Positions 7,099 to 15,843 are shown, counted from the first letter of the stretch. The stretch: DNA of 20,782 nt from CAZIOH01 sp964540815 (GCA_964540815.1 CAZIOH010000110.1:1-20782); one strand, 5' to 3'. Numbers and translations: made by a program. The notes: generated by a model from the letters alone, not told the origin.

Positions 7099-9480
7099 GT
7101 GTGCCGGGCCTTCCTCTCCCGTGGTCGACCGCCCCGAGACTCGCGCCCAAGGTCAGTCCGAGCGCACCGAACAGGCGCTCTCGGTCGGGTCGCCCTCCTC
7201 CTGGCGTTGATCCGATCACCTGGCCCCGGGGCCTGGGCCCGCGGTGCGGCGTCGGTCAGCTCCGATTCGCGTGGAGTGGCACCACGCGCGGCCTTCGCCC
7301 GCGGCGTGGCGGCCTTCCGCGCGGGGGCCTACGCTCTGGCGGAGACGGAGCTGACGGCCGCGCTCGGTGCGCCGGCCGATGGACCGGCCGCGTCGCCGCC
7401 CCGGGGCCCGGTCACGACGCTGCGCAATCCGGACTGGGCGAGGTACCTGCGGGCCGAGAGTGCGTTCTTCACTGGCCGCTTCGCCAGGTCCCGGGCGGAC
7501 TTCGAGGCCCTGGTCCACCAGAAGAGCCCGCGCTTCGCGGCGGTGGCCGCCTACCGCATCGGGGACTGCCTGTGGAGTGGCGGGGACCACCCGGGCGCGG
7601 CCGAGGTCTACCGGAAGCTGTCGGTCCATCCGCCGAAGGAGATCGACGCAGGGGTGGCGCGCTTCCGCCTCGCGCTCTTCGCCGAGGAGCGTGGACGCGC
7701 CGCCGACGCGGCGAGGATGTTCCTGGCCTTCTATCGGGACTTCCCGTCGCACCCCTGGTCGGCCGAGGCACAGCGACACCTCGGTGGGGGATCGCCAGCA
7801 CCGGGCGCGGCGACTCCCGGACCGCTGACGCCGGAGGATCAACTCCGACGCGCCGAGGCGCTCAGCCGCGAGCGCAGCTGGGATCGGGCGCTCGAGGTGC
7901 TCGATCACCTGCCGGCCGATCTGCCACCCGCGCTCGCGACGGAACGCGATTATCAGATTGGCATGACGAAGTTCAACATGCGTCGCGACTACCCGCAGGC
8001 GGCCGAGCTCCTGCTCAAGGTGGCCCCGCGCCTGACCGGTGACCAGGCGGCCTCGGCCTGGTTCCATGGCACCCGGGCGCTCTCCCGGATCGACCGCGAC
8101 GACGAGGCCATCGCCGGTTACAAGCAGGTGGTGGCGCGCTTTCCCGGCTCGCGCTTCGCCGCGGAGGCCCAGTTCCTCTCGGGGTGGCTCGACTACAACC
8201 GCGGACGCTATCGTGAGAGCCTCCCGGGCCTGCGCGCCACGCTCGAGCGCTACGGGCACAGCGCCTTCGCCGACGACGCGGCCTTCTGCCTGGCCTTCGG
8301 GTCCTTCCTGCTCGGCGACACGGGGGCGGCCGCCCAGGCGCTGGCCCGCTACGCCGCCATGCCGCCCACCGGTATGACCGGCGACGAGCAAGCCGCCCGG
8401 GTGGCCTACTGGCGAGCGCGGCTCGCCGCCCGGACCGGAGACGCCACCTCCGCCGTGGCCGGATACCGCGAGGTCAATCGGCGCTGGCCTTTCACCTTCT
8501 ACGGGGTCGCCGCCCGCGCGAGGCTGGTCGAGGCCGGCACGCCAGCGTCGCTCGGGTTGCCCGAGCCCCCGCCGGCGCCCGCCTCGACGCAGGCGTCGAC
8601 CCAGACCTCGAACAAGACCTCGGCCCTCCGCCGTGGAGACGGAACGGCGGGCGACTCGAGCGCCGGAGTCGCCGGGCTCGACCACCCGCTTGCCGCGCGG
8701 CTCGACGAGCTCGCGAGCGTCGGGCTCGACGTGGAGGCCGGGGAGGAGCTCGAGCGCAACGAGAAGGCCGAGCTCGGCCGTGCCACGCGGGGCGGGGGCG
8801 GGGCTCGCAACGGAAACGGGGCGGCCATCCCGCGGCTGCTCGAGCGCTATGCGGCGCTGCAGAACTTCCATCGTGCCTACGAGCTCTCGGAGAGCCGCAA
8901 CCCAGGCGCGCTCGCCCAGGCCCCGGTGGGTGCGGCGCGCGTGTGGTGGCAGGCCGCCTACCCCCTCGCCTATCGCGGAATGGTCGAGAAGTACGCCGGA
9001 CCGGCTGGCAATCCCGAGCTCTTCCTCTACGCGATCATGCGCAAGGAGTCGGGCTTCTCCCCCTCGGACGTGAGCTATGCCGACGCCCGGGGGCTCCTGC
9101 AGATGATCCCACCCACGAGCGCCCGGGTCGCGCGCGAGGCGGGCCTCGACTTCATGGCCGACGATCTCTTCGACCCGGAGACCAACATCCACCTCGGCGC
9201 CCTGTACATCGGTGGCCTCGCGCGCAAGTTCCACGACCAGATCCCGCTCCTGGCCGGCGCCTACAACGCGGGCCCGAAGGCCATGGCCAGGTGGTGCGAC
9301 CAGCACGGCACGCACCAGATGGACGAGTTCGTGGAGCTGATTGCCTTCACCCAGACGCGCGAGTACGCCAAGCGGGTGGTGGGGATCTACGCGCGCTACC
9401 GCCACCTCTACGGCGCGTCTCCCTACGTCCTGCCCCTGGTGGTTAACCCGCGCTACGAGGCGGCGGGACCCGACTTTTGA
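7099..9480 (+). CDS. Soluble lytic murein transglycosylase (Slt70-like) with TPR-like superhelix
   Basis: A 793-residue exported protein. It starts with a long basic N-terminus and a hydrophobic stretch (ALGRVALLLALI) that reads as a signal peptide. A large alpha-helical region of TPR-like repeats covers about 70-500, for example AAYRIGDCLWSGGDHPGAAEVY and GWLDYNRGRYRESLPGL. A Ser/Thr/Gln-rich linker (ASTQASTQTSNKTSA) at about 495-510 precedes a further helical part. The catalytic SLT domain is about 640-770, with the general acid E650 in MRKESGF, then GLLQMIPPT and GAYNAGP. Such enzymes cleave the MurNAc-GlcNAc bond of peptidoglycan in the periplasm with formation of 1,6-anhydroMurNAc. GTG 7099 is the last in-frame start before the signal peptide; the frame open back to 6694 crosses ssb and is not coding. 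Which Slt-type subfamily it belongs to is not settled. Confidence 0.9.
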   Translation: MCRAFLSRGRPPRDSRPRSVRAHRTGALGRVALLLALIRSPGPGAWARGAASVSSDSRGVAPRAAFARGVAAFRAGAYALAETELTAALGAPADGPAASPPRGPVTTLRNPDWARYLRAESAFFTGRFARSRADFEALVHQKSPRFAAVAAYRIGDCLWSGGDHPGAAEVYRKLSVHPPKEIDAGVARFRLALFAEERGRAADAARMFLAFYRDFPSHPWSAEAQRHLGGGSPAPGAATPGPLTPEDQLRRAEALSRERSWDRALEVLDHLPADLPPALATERDYQIGMTKFNMRRDYPQAAELLLKVAPRLTGDQAASAWFHGTRALSRIDRDDEAIAGYKQVVARFPGSRFAAEAQFLSGWLDYNRGRYRESLPGLRATLERYGHSAFADDAAFCLAFGSFLLGDTGAAAQALARYAAMPPTGMTGDEQAARVAYWRARLAARTGDATSAVAGYREVNRRWPFTFYGVAARARLVEAGTPASLGLPEPPPAPASTQASTQTSNKTSALRRGDGTAGDSSAGVAGLDHPLAARLDELASVGLDVEAGEELERNEKAELGRATRGGGGARNGNGAAIPRLLERYAALQNFHRAYELSESRNPGALAQAPVGAARVWWQAAYPLAYRGMVEKYAGPAGNPELFLYAIMRKESGFSPSDVSYADARGLLQMIPPTSARVAREAGLDFMADDLFDPETNIHLGALYIGGLARKFHDQIPLLAGAYNAGPKAMARWCDQHGTHQMDEFVELIAFTQTREYAKRVVGIYARYRHLYGASPYVLPLVVNPRYEAAGPDF

Positions 9481-9531
9481 TGGGGCGGGTGCCGGCCAAA
9501 AAACCGGGCGGGCGCCCGAGGCGGGTCGACC

Positions 9532-9537
9532 TATACT
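9532..9537 (+). promoter_or_regulatory. TAnnnT box (TATACT) 7 nt before ATG 9545
   Basis: TATACT matches the -10 consensus at 5 of 6 positions and is followed by 7 nt and the start codon. No Shine-Dalgarno sequence and no clear -35 are present. Initiation 6-7 nt downstream would fall on the start codon, giving a leaderless mRNA. Confidence 0.5.
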
Positions 9538-9544
9538 GTGCAGC

Positions 9545-9766
9545 ATGGCGAAATTTTTGGGCACCCTCCGCAAGAGCGATCTCGAGGGCGGTCACTTCCA
9601 GCTCGAATCCCAGGACGGCCAGACCTATGTCCTCGAGGCCAAGCACCCCTTCGCGGAGGCCGACGTCGGACAGCGGGTCGAGATCGAGGGGGCCGTCGAT
9701 CGCAACGTCATGGGTTTTGCGATGACCGGGCCCACCCTCAAGGTCAAGTCGATCAAGAAGGTCTGA
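9545..9766 (+). CDS. Small beta-rich hypothetical protein (73 residues)
   Basis: The product starts MAKFLGTLRKSDLEGGHFQL and ends VKSIKKV. Alternating hydrophobic residues in several short strands (HFQLESQDGQTYVLEA, RVEIEGAVDR, GFAMTGPTLKVKSIKKV) suggest a small beta-barrel, possibly OB-like, with a basic C-terminus. No signal peptide or catalytic motif is visible. The OB-like guess is based on the strand pattern plus the VGQRVEIEGAV turn, a common feature of nucleic-acid- or polymer-binding barrels; it is not proof. The start is supported by TATACT at fixed distance. It lies 64 nt after the transglycosylase stop and 29 nt before the ABC transporter gene, which has its own box, so it may be a separate unit. 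Confidence 0.8.
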   Translation: MAKFLGTLRKSDLEGGHFQLESQDGQTYVLEAKHPFAEADVGQRVEIEGAVDRNVMGFAMTGPTLKVKSIKKV

Positions 9767-9782
9767 GCCAGGGCGCGCGCGA

Positions 9783-9788
9783 TAGGGT
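9783..9788 (+). promoter_or_regulatory. TAnnnT box (TAGGGT) 7 nt before ATG 9796
   Basis: TAGGGT then 7 nt (GCAGGCG) then ATG, the same geometry as at 9532. The intervening AGG could also act as a very weak Shine-Dalgarno, so the two explanations compete here. Confidence 0.35.
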
Positions 9789-9795
9789 GCAGGCG

Positions 9796-10869
9796 ATGCC
9801 TCCCACCGTGTCACCCACTTCGTCACCCATCTTGTCCCCCATCTTGCCCCCCACCCCCTCCCGCTCCCCCATTCTGTCCATTCGGGCGCTGACCAAGCGC
9901 TACCCGTCCGGGCTGGTCGCGCTCGACTCCCTCGATCTGTCCATCGCCAAGGGCGAGATCTTCGCGCTCCTCGGCCCGAACGGGGCCGGCAAGTCCACCC
10001 TCATCAACATCGTCTGCGGGATCGTCACGCCCTCGGGAGGAACCATCGAGGTCGGCGGCCTCGACATAGAGCGGGACTACCGGGCCGCCCGCGCCCGGAT
10101 CGGGCTCGTCCCGCAGGAGCTCACCACCGATGCCTTCGAGACGGTGTGGGCGACGGTGACCTTCAGCCGGAGGCTGTTCGGCCGCGGCCCGAACCCCGCG
10201 CACGTCGAGCAGGTGCTGCGCGATCTGTCGCTGTGGGAGAAGCGCAAGTCCCGGATCATGCAGCTGTCGGGTGGCATGAAGCGCCGGGTGATGATCGCCA
10301 AGGCCCTGGCCCACGAGCCCGACCTGCTCTTCCTCGACGAGCCCACCGCCGGCGTCGACGTGGAGCTCCGGCGGGACATGTGGGCGCTGGTGCGGCGCCT
10401 GCGGGCCGGAGGGGTCACCATCGTCCTCACCACCCACTACATCGACGAGGCCGAGGAGATGGCCGACCGCATCGGGATCATCAACAAGGGCCGGCTGATC
10501 GTGGCGGAAGAAAAGACCAAGCTCATGCAGAAGCTCGGGAAGCGACACCTGACCTTGACCTTGCAGGCCCCGATGGCCTCGATCCCCGAGGCGCTCGGGG
10601 CCTGGCCGCTCGCCCTCGGGGCCGGAGGCACGGAGCTCGAGTACACCTTCGACGCGCAGCCCGAGCCGCGCGGGGCGGATGCCCAGGCACGGCCGCCTCT
10701 GCCCGGGGACGACCCGGGATCGATCCGGCGGCCGCGCCATGACATCCCGACCCTGCTCGGACACCTGGCCGAGCTCGGCATCGGCTTCAAGGATCTCCAC
10801 ACCCGCCAGAGCTCGCTCGAGGACATCTTCGTCGGCCTGGTCAGCGAGCGCGGCGGGGCGGAGGCGTGA
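9796..10869 (+). CDS. ABC-2 type exporter, ATP-binding subunit
   Basis: A 357-residue nucleotide-binding protein. Residues about 1-27 are a Pro/Ser/Thr/Ile-rich leader from a 12-nt repeat, unusual for the family. The ATPase core follows: Walker A GPNGAGKST (60-68), Q-loop in LVPQELTTD, signature LSGGM (157-161), Walker B LLFLDEP (177-183) and H-loop His214 (TTHY). A C-terminal accessory part follows to 357, with a Pro/Gly-rich insertion (PEPRGADAQARPPLPGDD) at about 290-310. It drives ATP-dependent export through the permease encoded next door. GTGA at 10866-10869 overlaps that gene, so the two are translationally coupled. Substrate cannot be predicted; the pair resembles drug, polysaccharide (NodIJ-type) or lipid exporters. 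Confidence 0.95.
   Translation: MPPTVSPTSSPILSPILPPTPSRSPILSIRALTKRYPSGLVALDSLDLSIAKGEIFALLGPNGAGKSTLINIVCGIVTPSGGTIEVGGLDIERDYRAARARIGLVPQELTTDAFETVWATVTFSRRLFGRGPNPAHVEQVLRDLSLWEKRKSRIMQLSGGMKRRVMIAKALAHEPDLLFLDEPTAGVDVELRRDMWALVRRLRAGGVTIVLTTHYIDEAEEMADRIGIINKGRLIVAEEKTKLMQKLGKRHLTLTLQAPMASIPEALGAWPLALGAGGTELEYTFDAQPEPRGADAQARPPLPGDDPGSIRRPRHDIPTLLGHLAELGIGFKDLHTRQSSLEDIFVGLVSERGGAEA
9799..9858 (+). repeat. 12-nt pyrimidine-rich tandem repeat in the ABC ATPase N-terminus
   Basis: Five imperfect 12-nt units run from 9799 (9799-9810, 9811-9822, 9823-9834, 9835-9846, 9847-9858). The clearest are TCACCCACTTCG, TCACCCATCTTG and TCCCCCATCTTG. They encode the repeating SPTS/SPIL pattern. Units keep the reading frame. 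Confidence 0.8.
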
Positions 10870-11696
10870 GCGCCCCCGCCAGGCAGCCGGCCCAGGCAGC
10901 CGAAGCAGCCCACCCTGCCTTCCACCTCTCGCGCTTCAATCGCCACGGGGTCTGGGCCATCTATCGCTTCGAGATGGCGCGCTTCGTCCGCACCCTGCTC
11001 CAGAGCGTGGTGACCCCGGTCATCACCACCTCCCTCTACTTCGTGGTCTTCGGATCGGCCATCGGCTCGCGGATGTCGTCGGTGGGCGGGGTCTCGTACG
11101 GCGCCTTCATCGTCCCGGGGCTGATCATGCTGTCCCTCTTCACCGCCAGCATCTCCAACGCCTCCTTCGGCATCTACTTCCCCAAGTTCACCGGCACCAT
11201 CTACGAGCTCCTGTCCGCGCCCATCTCGTTCTTCGAGATGGTGCTGGGGTACGTGGGCGCCGCCGCCACCAAGTCGATCCTGCTCGGGCTCATCATCCTC
11301 GGCACCGCGGCCTGCTTCGTTCCGGTGCGGATCCAGCATCCGCTGTGGATGCTGGCGTTCTTGCTGCTCACCGCCACCACCTTCAGCCTGTTCGGGTTCG
11401 TAATCGGCATCTGGGCCAAGGGGTTCGAACAGCTGCAGTTCATCCCGATGCTCATCGTCACGCCGCTCACCTTCCTCGGCGGAGCGTTCTACTCGATCGA
11501 CATGCTCCCCCCGGGCTGGCGCACGGTCGCCCTGTTCAACCCGGTGGTCTACCTGATCAGCGGCTTTCGCTGGAGCTTCTACGACACCGCCGACGTGGCG
11601 GTGACCCTGAGCCTGGTGATGACCGGGCTCTTCCTGCTCGGCCTGTTGCTGGTGGTGGCCTGGATGTTCCGGACTGGCTACCGCCTCAAGAAATGA
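10866..11696 (+). CDS. ABC-2 type transporter permease
   Basis: A 276-residue integral membrane protein with six likely helices: about LLQSVVTPVITTSLYFVVFG, FIVPGLIMLSLFTASISNA, GYVGAAATKSILLGLIILGT, WMLAFLLLTATTFSLFGFVI, IPMLIVTPLTFLGGAF and TLSLVMTGLFLLGLLLVVAW. The loop YSIDMLPPGWRTVALFNPVVYLISGFRWSF is the conserved ABC-2 permease region between helices 5 and 6. A short cytoplasmic N-terminus (MSAPARQPAQAAEAA) precedes. It forms the translocation path for the ATPase encoded upstream, as a homodimer by family analogy. GTG 10866 overlaps the ATPase stop by 4 bp. It is convergent with the GlgX-MalQ gene, with 25 nt between stops and no clear hairpin there. Confidence 0.93.
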   Translation: MSAPARQPAQAAEAAHPAFHLSRFNRHGVWAIYRFEMARFVRTLLQSVVTPVITTSLYFVVFGSAIGSRMSSVGGVSYGAFIVPGLIMLSLFTASISNASFGIYFPKFTGTIYELLSAPISFFEMVLGYVGAAATKSILLGLIILGTAACFVPVRIQHPLWMLAFLLLTATTFSLFGFVIGIWAKGFEQLQFIPMLIVTPLTFLGGAFYSIDMLPPGWRTVALFNPVVYLISGFRWSFYDTADVAVTLSLVMTGLFLLGLLLVVAWMFRTGYRLKK

Positions 11697-11721
11697 TCCG
11701 CGCCGCGCCGCCGTTCCCCAT

Positions 11722-14700
11722 CTATTTCCTGCGACCGGTGTCGGCCGCCAGCCGCGAGAGCCGGTCGATGGTGGCCTGGTCGGCGAGCAGCTCATCGAGC
11801 GAGCGCTGGGAACGGTAGCTCCAGTTGGCGGGATCCTGCGTCCCCGGCTTGTTGATCCGCTCGCGCCCGCCGAAGGCATCGGGGAAGGGAATCAGGGCCA
11901 GGTTGGAAGGCGCGCTGTACACCAGGTGCAAGAGCGCGTCGCGGACCCCGTCATCGAAGGGTTTCTGCGGGTCGATCGTCGGCTCGGGCCCGGCGAGCTC
12001 GAGGATCTTGGCTCGCTCGGTGGGATCGAGCCCGTCGTACCACTCGGCGGTGGTCGGGGTGTCGTGCGTGGCGTTGGTGGCGACCGACAGGTCGGGCCAG
12101 GTCCTGGGATCGCGGTAGCGCTCCCCGTCGAGCTCCCAGCGCAGCACCCGATAGCCGGGGACGCCGACCCGCTCCAGCGAGGGACGCAGGAAGGGAGGCA
12201 CCGCCCCGAGATCCTCGGCCACCACCTCACCCCAGTGCGCCATCAACCGCATGATGGACTCGCCGAGGCGCACCTGCGAGGGCTCATCGGCCGGGGTGAA
12301 GCCACTCTCCTTGCCATCGACCGCGCGGAAGTAGGTCCGGTAAAAGCCGATCGCGTGGTCCGCACGGTACAGGCTGAACAGCGCTCCGGCCCGCATGGCC
12401 CGCGCACGGATCCACGCGAAGTCGTCCCGCTGCATGGCCTCCCAGTCGTACACCGGGACGCCCCAGCTCTGGCCCTCGGGGGAGCTCGCATCGGGGGGCG
12501 TGCCCACCTGGCGGTCGAGCCGGAACAGCTCGCGGTTCGACCAGACGTCCGCCGAGTCGAGCCCCACCATGAAGGGCAGGTCACCCATCAGATCGATGCC
12601 GAGGGCGCCGGCCTCTCGCCGGGCTTTTCGCCACTGCAGGTCGAGCTGCCACTGGGTCCACTTCACCCGCAGGAGCTCGTCCGCGTGGGTGTCCCGAGCC
12701 GCCGCGATGCCCTGGGGATCGCGCTCGCGGGCGGCGACCGGCCAGTCGAGCCAGCTCCGGTCGAACTCGGCGTGCAGCACCGAGTACAGGGCGTGGTCGT
12801 CGAGCCAGTGCCGGGTCTCGCGCATGAACGCCGACAGCTCCGCCGCGCGACCAGACTTGCGCTCCCACTCCTCGCGCAGGAAGCTCTGGAACGCCAGGTC
12901 GATCCCGGCGCGCTTGAGCGCGCGCACCCTCTTCCAGTCGACCAGCGCCGTGTCCGCGAGGGCGCGGAGCTCGGCGCGCAAGTCCTCGGGCAATGCGTCC
13001 CGGCCGCCCGCCGCCTGAAAGTCCTGGCAAGCGTCGAGCGCCAGGTAGACCTCGTCGAGCGCGAAGGCCGAGGTCGCCGCATAGGGGCTCGGATCGAAGG
13101 CCGACACCTGGTGGACGGGCAGCAGCTGCACCACCGAGAACCCGGCCTTGCTGGCCCAGCTGGCGAGCTCCGGCAGGTCGGCGATCTCGCCGAGGCCCCA
13201 GCCGGTGCGCGAGCGGATGGAGAACAGGGGCATGAGCACCCCGGCGCGGCGGCGGCGGCGCTGGGCCTCCTTCTGCAGGGCACGCGCCCGCGCCACGCTG
13301 GCTTCCCGCTTGACCCGGATGTCGAGCGGCTGGCGCAGCACCACCAGCGATCTCGGCGCGAGATCGTAGTGGCCCGAGACGGCGGTGTCCTGGGCCTTGC
13401 CGGGATCGCCGGTGTCGAGCTCGAGCAGCCAGTTGCCCGCCGCCTCGTCCGACGGGAAGGTGAAGGTCATCCCCTCGTGATTGGCGTTGAGGAAGACCAT
13501 GACGCTGTCATCCACCAGGCGCTCACCCCGCTCGTCGACGCTGGGGATGGCGTCGCCTCCCAGGATGAACCCGAACCCACCGGCCTCGGTGCGGCGCCAG
13601 TCCTCGGGGCCCATCTCCTCCCCGTCGGGGCGCAGCCAGGTGACGTCCTTGGCCTCTGACTCCCAGATGAAGTCCCCCCGCAAGAAGCGCCGCCGCTGCA
13701 GCACCGGGTGTCGCTGCCGAATCTTGATGATGCGCCGGGTGAAGTCGATCAAGCTGCGGCGCCGATCGTCGAGCTTCCAGTCGAACCACGACAGCTCGTT
13801 GTCCTGGCAATAGGCGTTGTTGTTGCCGCGCTGGGTGCGCCCCATCTCGTCCCCCCCGAGCAGCATCGGGACCCCTTGCGACAGGAACAGGGTGGCGAGG
13901 AGGTTGCGCTTCTGGCGCTCGCGCAGCCCGATCACCTCGGGGTCGTCGGTCTCGCCCTCGGCCCCGTGGTTCCAGGATTGGTTGTCGTCGGCGCCGTCCT
14001 GGTTTCCCTCGCCGTTGGCCTCGTTGTGCTTGCTCCCGTAGGTCACGAGATCGTGCAGCGTGAACCCGTCGTGGGCGGTCACGAAGTTGATGCTCGCCTG
14101 GGGCTGACGGCGCTCCCCCTGGAACAGGTCCGCCGAACCCGACAGCCGATAGCCGAGCTCGGTCGCGAGGTTGCCGTCGCCCTTCCAGTAGCGGCGGATT
14201 CCGTCGCGGAACTTCCCGTTCCACTCCCGGAAGGGGGCGGGGAAGTTGCCGACCTGGTAGCCCCCGAGGCCGCAATCCCAGGGCTCGGCGATCAGCTTGA
14301 CCCGCGACAGGACTGGATCCTGATCGATGATCTGGAAGATGGGCGCGTGGCGGTCGAACGCCCCCCGCCCCACCCGCCCCAGCGTCGAGGCGAGGTCGAA
14401 CCGGAAGCCATCGACGTGCATGTTGCGGACCCAGTAGCGCAAGGAGTCCACGATCAGGCGCGCCGCCTCGGGGTTCGAGGCGTTGAGGCTGTTCCCGGTC
14501 CCGGTGAAGTCGAGGTAGTAGCGCGCCTCGGGCATGAGCCAGTAGTAGGTGGCGTTGTCGATCCCGCGCAGGCTGAGGGTGGGTCCGAGGTGGTTGCCCT
14601 CGCAGGTGTGATTGAAGACCACGTCGAGGATCACCTCGATGCCCGCGGCGTGCAGGGCCTTGACCATGGACTTGAACTCGGCCACCTGGGCCCCGGGTGT

Positions 14701-15441
14701 ACGCTGGCTGCAGTAGCGCTGCTCGGGCGCGAAGAAACCGAGGGTGCTGTAGCCCCAGTAGTTGCCGAGGTTGCGGTCGAGGAGGAAGCCGTCATCGACG
14801 AACTCGTGGATGGGCAGGAGCTCGACCGCGGTCACACCGAGGTTCTTGAGGTGGCCGATGGCGGCGGGGTGCGCCAGACCCGCGTAGGTGCCGCGGAGCG
14901 CGGGCGGGATCTCGGGGTGACGCTTGGTGAATCCGCGCACGTGCAACTCGTAGATCACCGTCTCCCGCCAGGTGGTGTCGGGCAGCGTGTCGCCGGTCCA
15001 GTCGAAGCTGTCGTCGACCACCACCCCCTTCGGCACGCCCGGCGCGCTGTCGGTCTGGTCCATGGTCAGGTCGGCCTCCGCGCCGCCCGGCCGGTAGCCC
15101 GTCACCGGGCGCTTCCAGTCCACCTTGCCAGCCACCGCCTTGGCGTAGGGATCGACGAGCAGCTTGTGGGGATTGCAGCGTTGCCCCTGCTCGGGCGCGT
15201 AGGGGCCGTGGACCCGCAGGCCGTAGAGCGTTCCGGCCGCCAACCCGGGAGCGAAGCCGTGCCAGGTGAACCCGGACACCTCCTGCAGATCGAAGCGCTC
15301 GGTCTCCTTCGCGGGATCGTTGGCGTCGAAGAGGCAGATCTCCACCCGGGTGGCGACGCGGGAGAACACCGCGAAGTTCACCCCGGCACCCTGATACGTC
15401 GCGCCCCGTGGATAGGGCTTCCCCGGCCAGATCTCTCGCAT
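11722..15441 (-). CDS. Bifunctional glycogen debranching enzyme (GlgX) / 4-alpha-glucanotransferase (MalQ) fusion
   Basis: One 1239-residue frame with two complete enzymes. Residues 1 to about 705 are GlgX-type (isoamylase family GH13): a beta-sandwich N-domain (YQGAGVNFAVFSRVATRVEI), then a catalytic barrel with DVVFNHT, nucleophile D349 (DGFRFDLAS), acid/base E386 (IAEPWD) and D458 (TAHDGFTLHD), then a C-terminal beta domain. A basic helical linker (about 705-733, with a run of Arg) joins it to a GH77 amylomaltase from about 735, with nucleophile D1028 (RADHAIGF), acid/base E1076 (VVAEDLGAVPP) and D1127 (HDTPTTAEW). Spacing between catalytic residues agrees with E. coli GlgX and MalQ. The first removes alpha-1,6 branches of limit glycogen; the second transfers maltosyl units among the released chains. 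ATG 15441 has AGGGGG 4 nt upstream and starts MREIWPGKPYPRGATY, as GlgX does; the upstream frame to 15630 is not family-like. Confidence 0.96.
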   Translation of the reverse strand: MREIWPGKPYPRGATYQGAGVNFAVFSRVATRVEICLFDANDPAKETERFDLQEVSGFTWHGFAPGLAAGTLYGLRVHGPYAPEQGQRCNPHKLLVDPYAKAVAGKVDWKRPVTGYRPGGAEADLTMDQTDSAPGVPKGVVVDDSFDWTGDTLPDTTWRETVIYELHVRGFTKRHPEIPPALRGTYAGLAHPAAIGHLKNLGVTAVELLPIHEFVDDGFLLDRNLGNYWGYSTLGFFAPEQRYCSQRTPGAQVAEFKSMVKALHAAGIEVILDVVFNHTCEGNHLGPTLSLRGIDNATYYWLMPEARYYLDFTGTGNSLNASNPEAARLIVDSLRYWVRNMHVDGFRFDLASTLGRVGRGAFDRHAPIFQIIDQDPVLSRVKLIAEPWDCGLGGYQVGNFPAPFREWNGKFRDGIRRYWKGDGNLATELGYRLSGSADLFQGERRQPQASINFVTAHDGFTLHDLVTYGSKHNEANGEGNQDGADDNQSWNHGAEGETDDPEVIGLRERQKRNLLATLFLSQGVPMLLGGDEMGRTQRGNNNAYCQDNELSWFDWKLDDRRRSLIDFTRRIIKIRQRHPVLQRRRFLRGDFIWESEAKDVTWLRPDGEEMGPEDWRRTEAGGFGFILGGDAIPSVDERGERLVDDSVMVFLNANHEGMTFTFPSDEAAGNWLLELDTGDPGKAQDTAVSGHYDLAPRSLVVLRQPLDIRVKREASVARARALQKEAQRRRRRAGVLMPLFSIRSRTGWGLGEIADLPELASWASKAGFSVVQLLPVHQVSAFDPSPYAATSAFALDEVYLALDACQDFQAAGGRDALPEDLRAELRALADTALVDWKRVRALKRAGIDLAFQSFLREEWERKSGRAAELSAFMRETRHWLDDHALYSVLHAEFDRSWLDWPVAARERDPQGIAAARDTHADELLRVKWTQWQLDLQWRKARREAGALGIDLMGDLPFMVGLDSADVWSNRELFRLDRQVGTPPDASSPEGQSWGVPVYDWEAMQRDDFAWIRARAMRAGALFSLYRADHAIGFYRTYFRAVDGKESGFTPADEPSQVRLGESIMRLMAHWGEVVAEDLGAVPPFLRPSLERVGVPGYRVLRWELDGERYRDPRTWPDLSVATNATHDTPTTAEWYDGLDPTERAKILELAGPEPTIDPQKPFDDGVRDALLHLVYSAPSNLALIPFPDAFGGRERINKPGTQDPANWSYRSQRSLDELLADQATIDRLSRLAADTGRRK

Positions 15442-15843
15442 GAATCCCCCTGAAAAGGTGGCGTGAAAGTAGAATGTCGTCCGGTGCGCGAGCGCAAGGG
15501 CCCACCAGGATGGTGCGCCGTTCCGGCCCGGAAAGTCGGGTTGGGGTGAAGGCAAGAAGCGGGCCCGCGGCGCTGGCTGGCCGACGCCGAGCGCTCGGCC
15601 GAGGGGCGCGGGCGGGCGGCTAAGCGACATCTCGCCTCTCGCGCTGTCGCGCTTCGATGCGCGAAGGCGCGGCCCGGGGGAATCGCCGCCACGCGGTTAC
15701 ACTTCTTGGACGCACCGAGCCCTCGAGGTGGGCAACCCGTAACCCCGATACTGGTCGGTCGAGAGCCCCCGGTCCTCGCCACCCGTCGGCCGGCATTCGT
15801 GTGGACGTCGCCCCGGCCGCTTGGCTAGAGTGCGCGTCTTCCC
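15442..15843. other. 402-bp divergent intergenic region
   Basis: It separates the GlgX-MalQ gene (minus) from the GT39 gene (plus). Open frames crossing it on both strands are Arg/Pro/Gly/Ser-rich without any recognisable domain, so I read it as noncoding. It contains the Shine-Dalgarno of GlgX-MalQ (15446-15451), an imperfect hairpin at 15649-15670 (GCGCTTCG with CGAAGGCGC, one bulge, no T-tract), a lone TACACT (15698-15703) with no start codon nearby, and the TAGAGT box of the GT39 gene. No tRNA cloverleaf or clear riboswitch was seen. Confidence 0.6.
15826..15831 (+). promoter_or_regulatory. -10-like box (TAGAGT) 12 nt before GTG 15844
   Basis: TAGAGT with an upstream TGGACG (15802-15807) at 18-nt spacing could form a weak sigma-70 promoter. 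Initiation about 6 nt downstream would leave a leader of only a few nucleotides, consistent with the absence of a Shine-Dalgarno sequence. Confidence 0.35.

Noticed and set aside
7216..9573. 785-codon minus-strand open frame opposite the lytic transglycosylase
   Set aside because: The plus strand has an intact SLT domain with catalytic Glu; the antisense product has no recognisable domain.
11697..11721. Possible terminator between the convergent ABC permease and GlgX-MalQ genes
   Set aside because: The 25-nt gap shows no convincing inverted repeat or T-tract on either strand.
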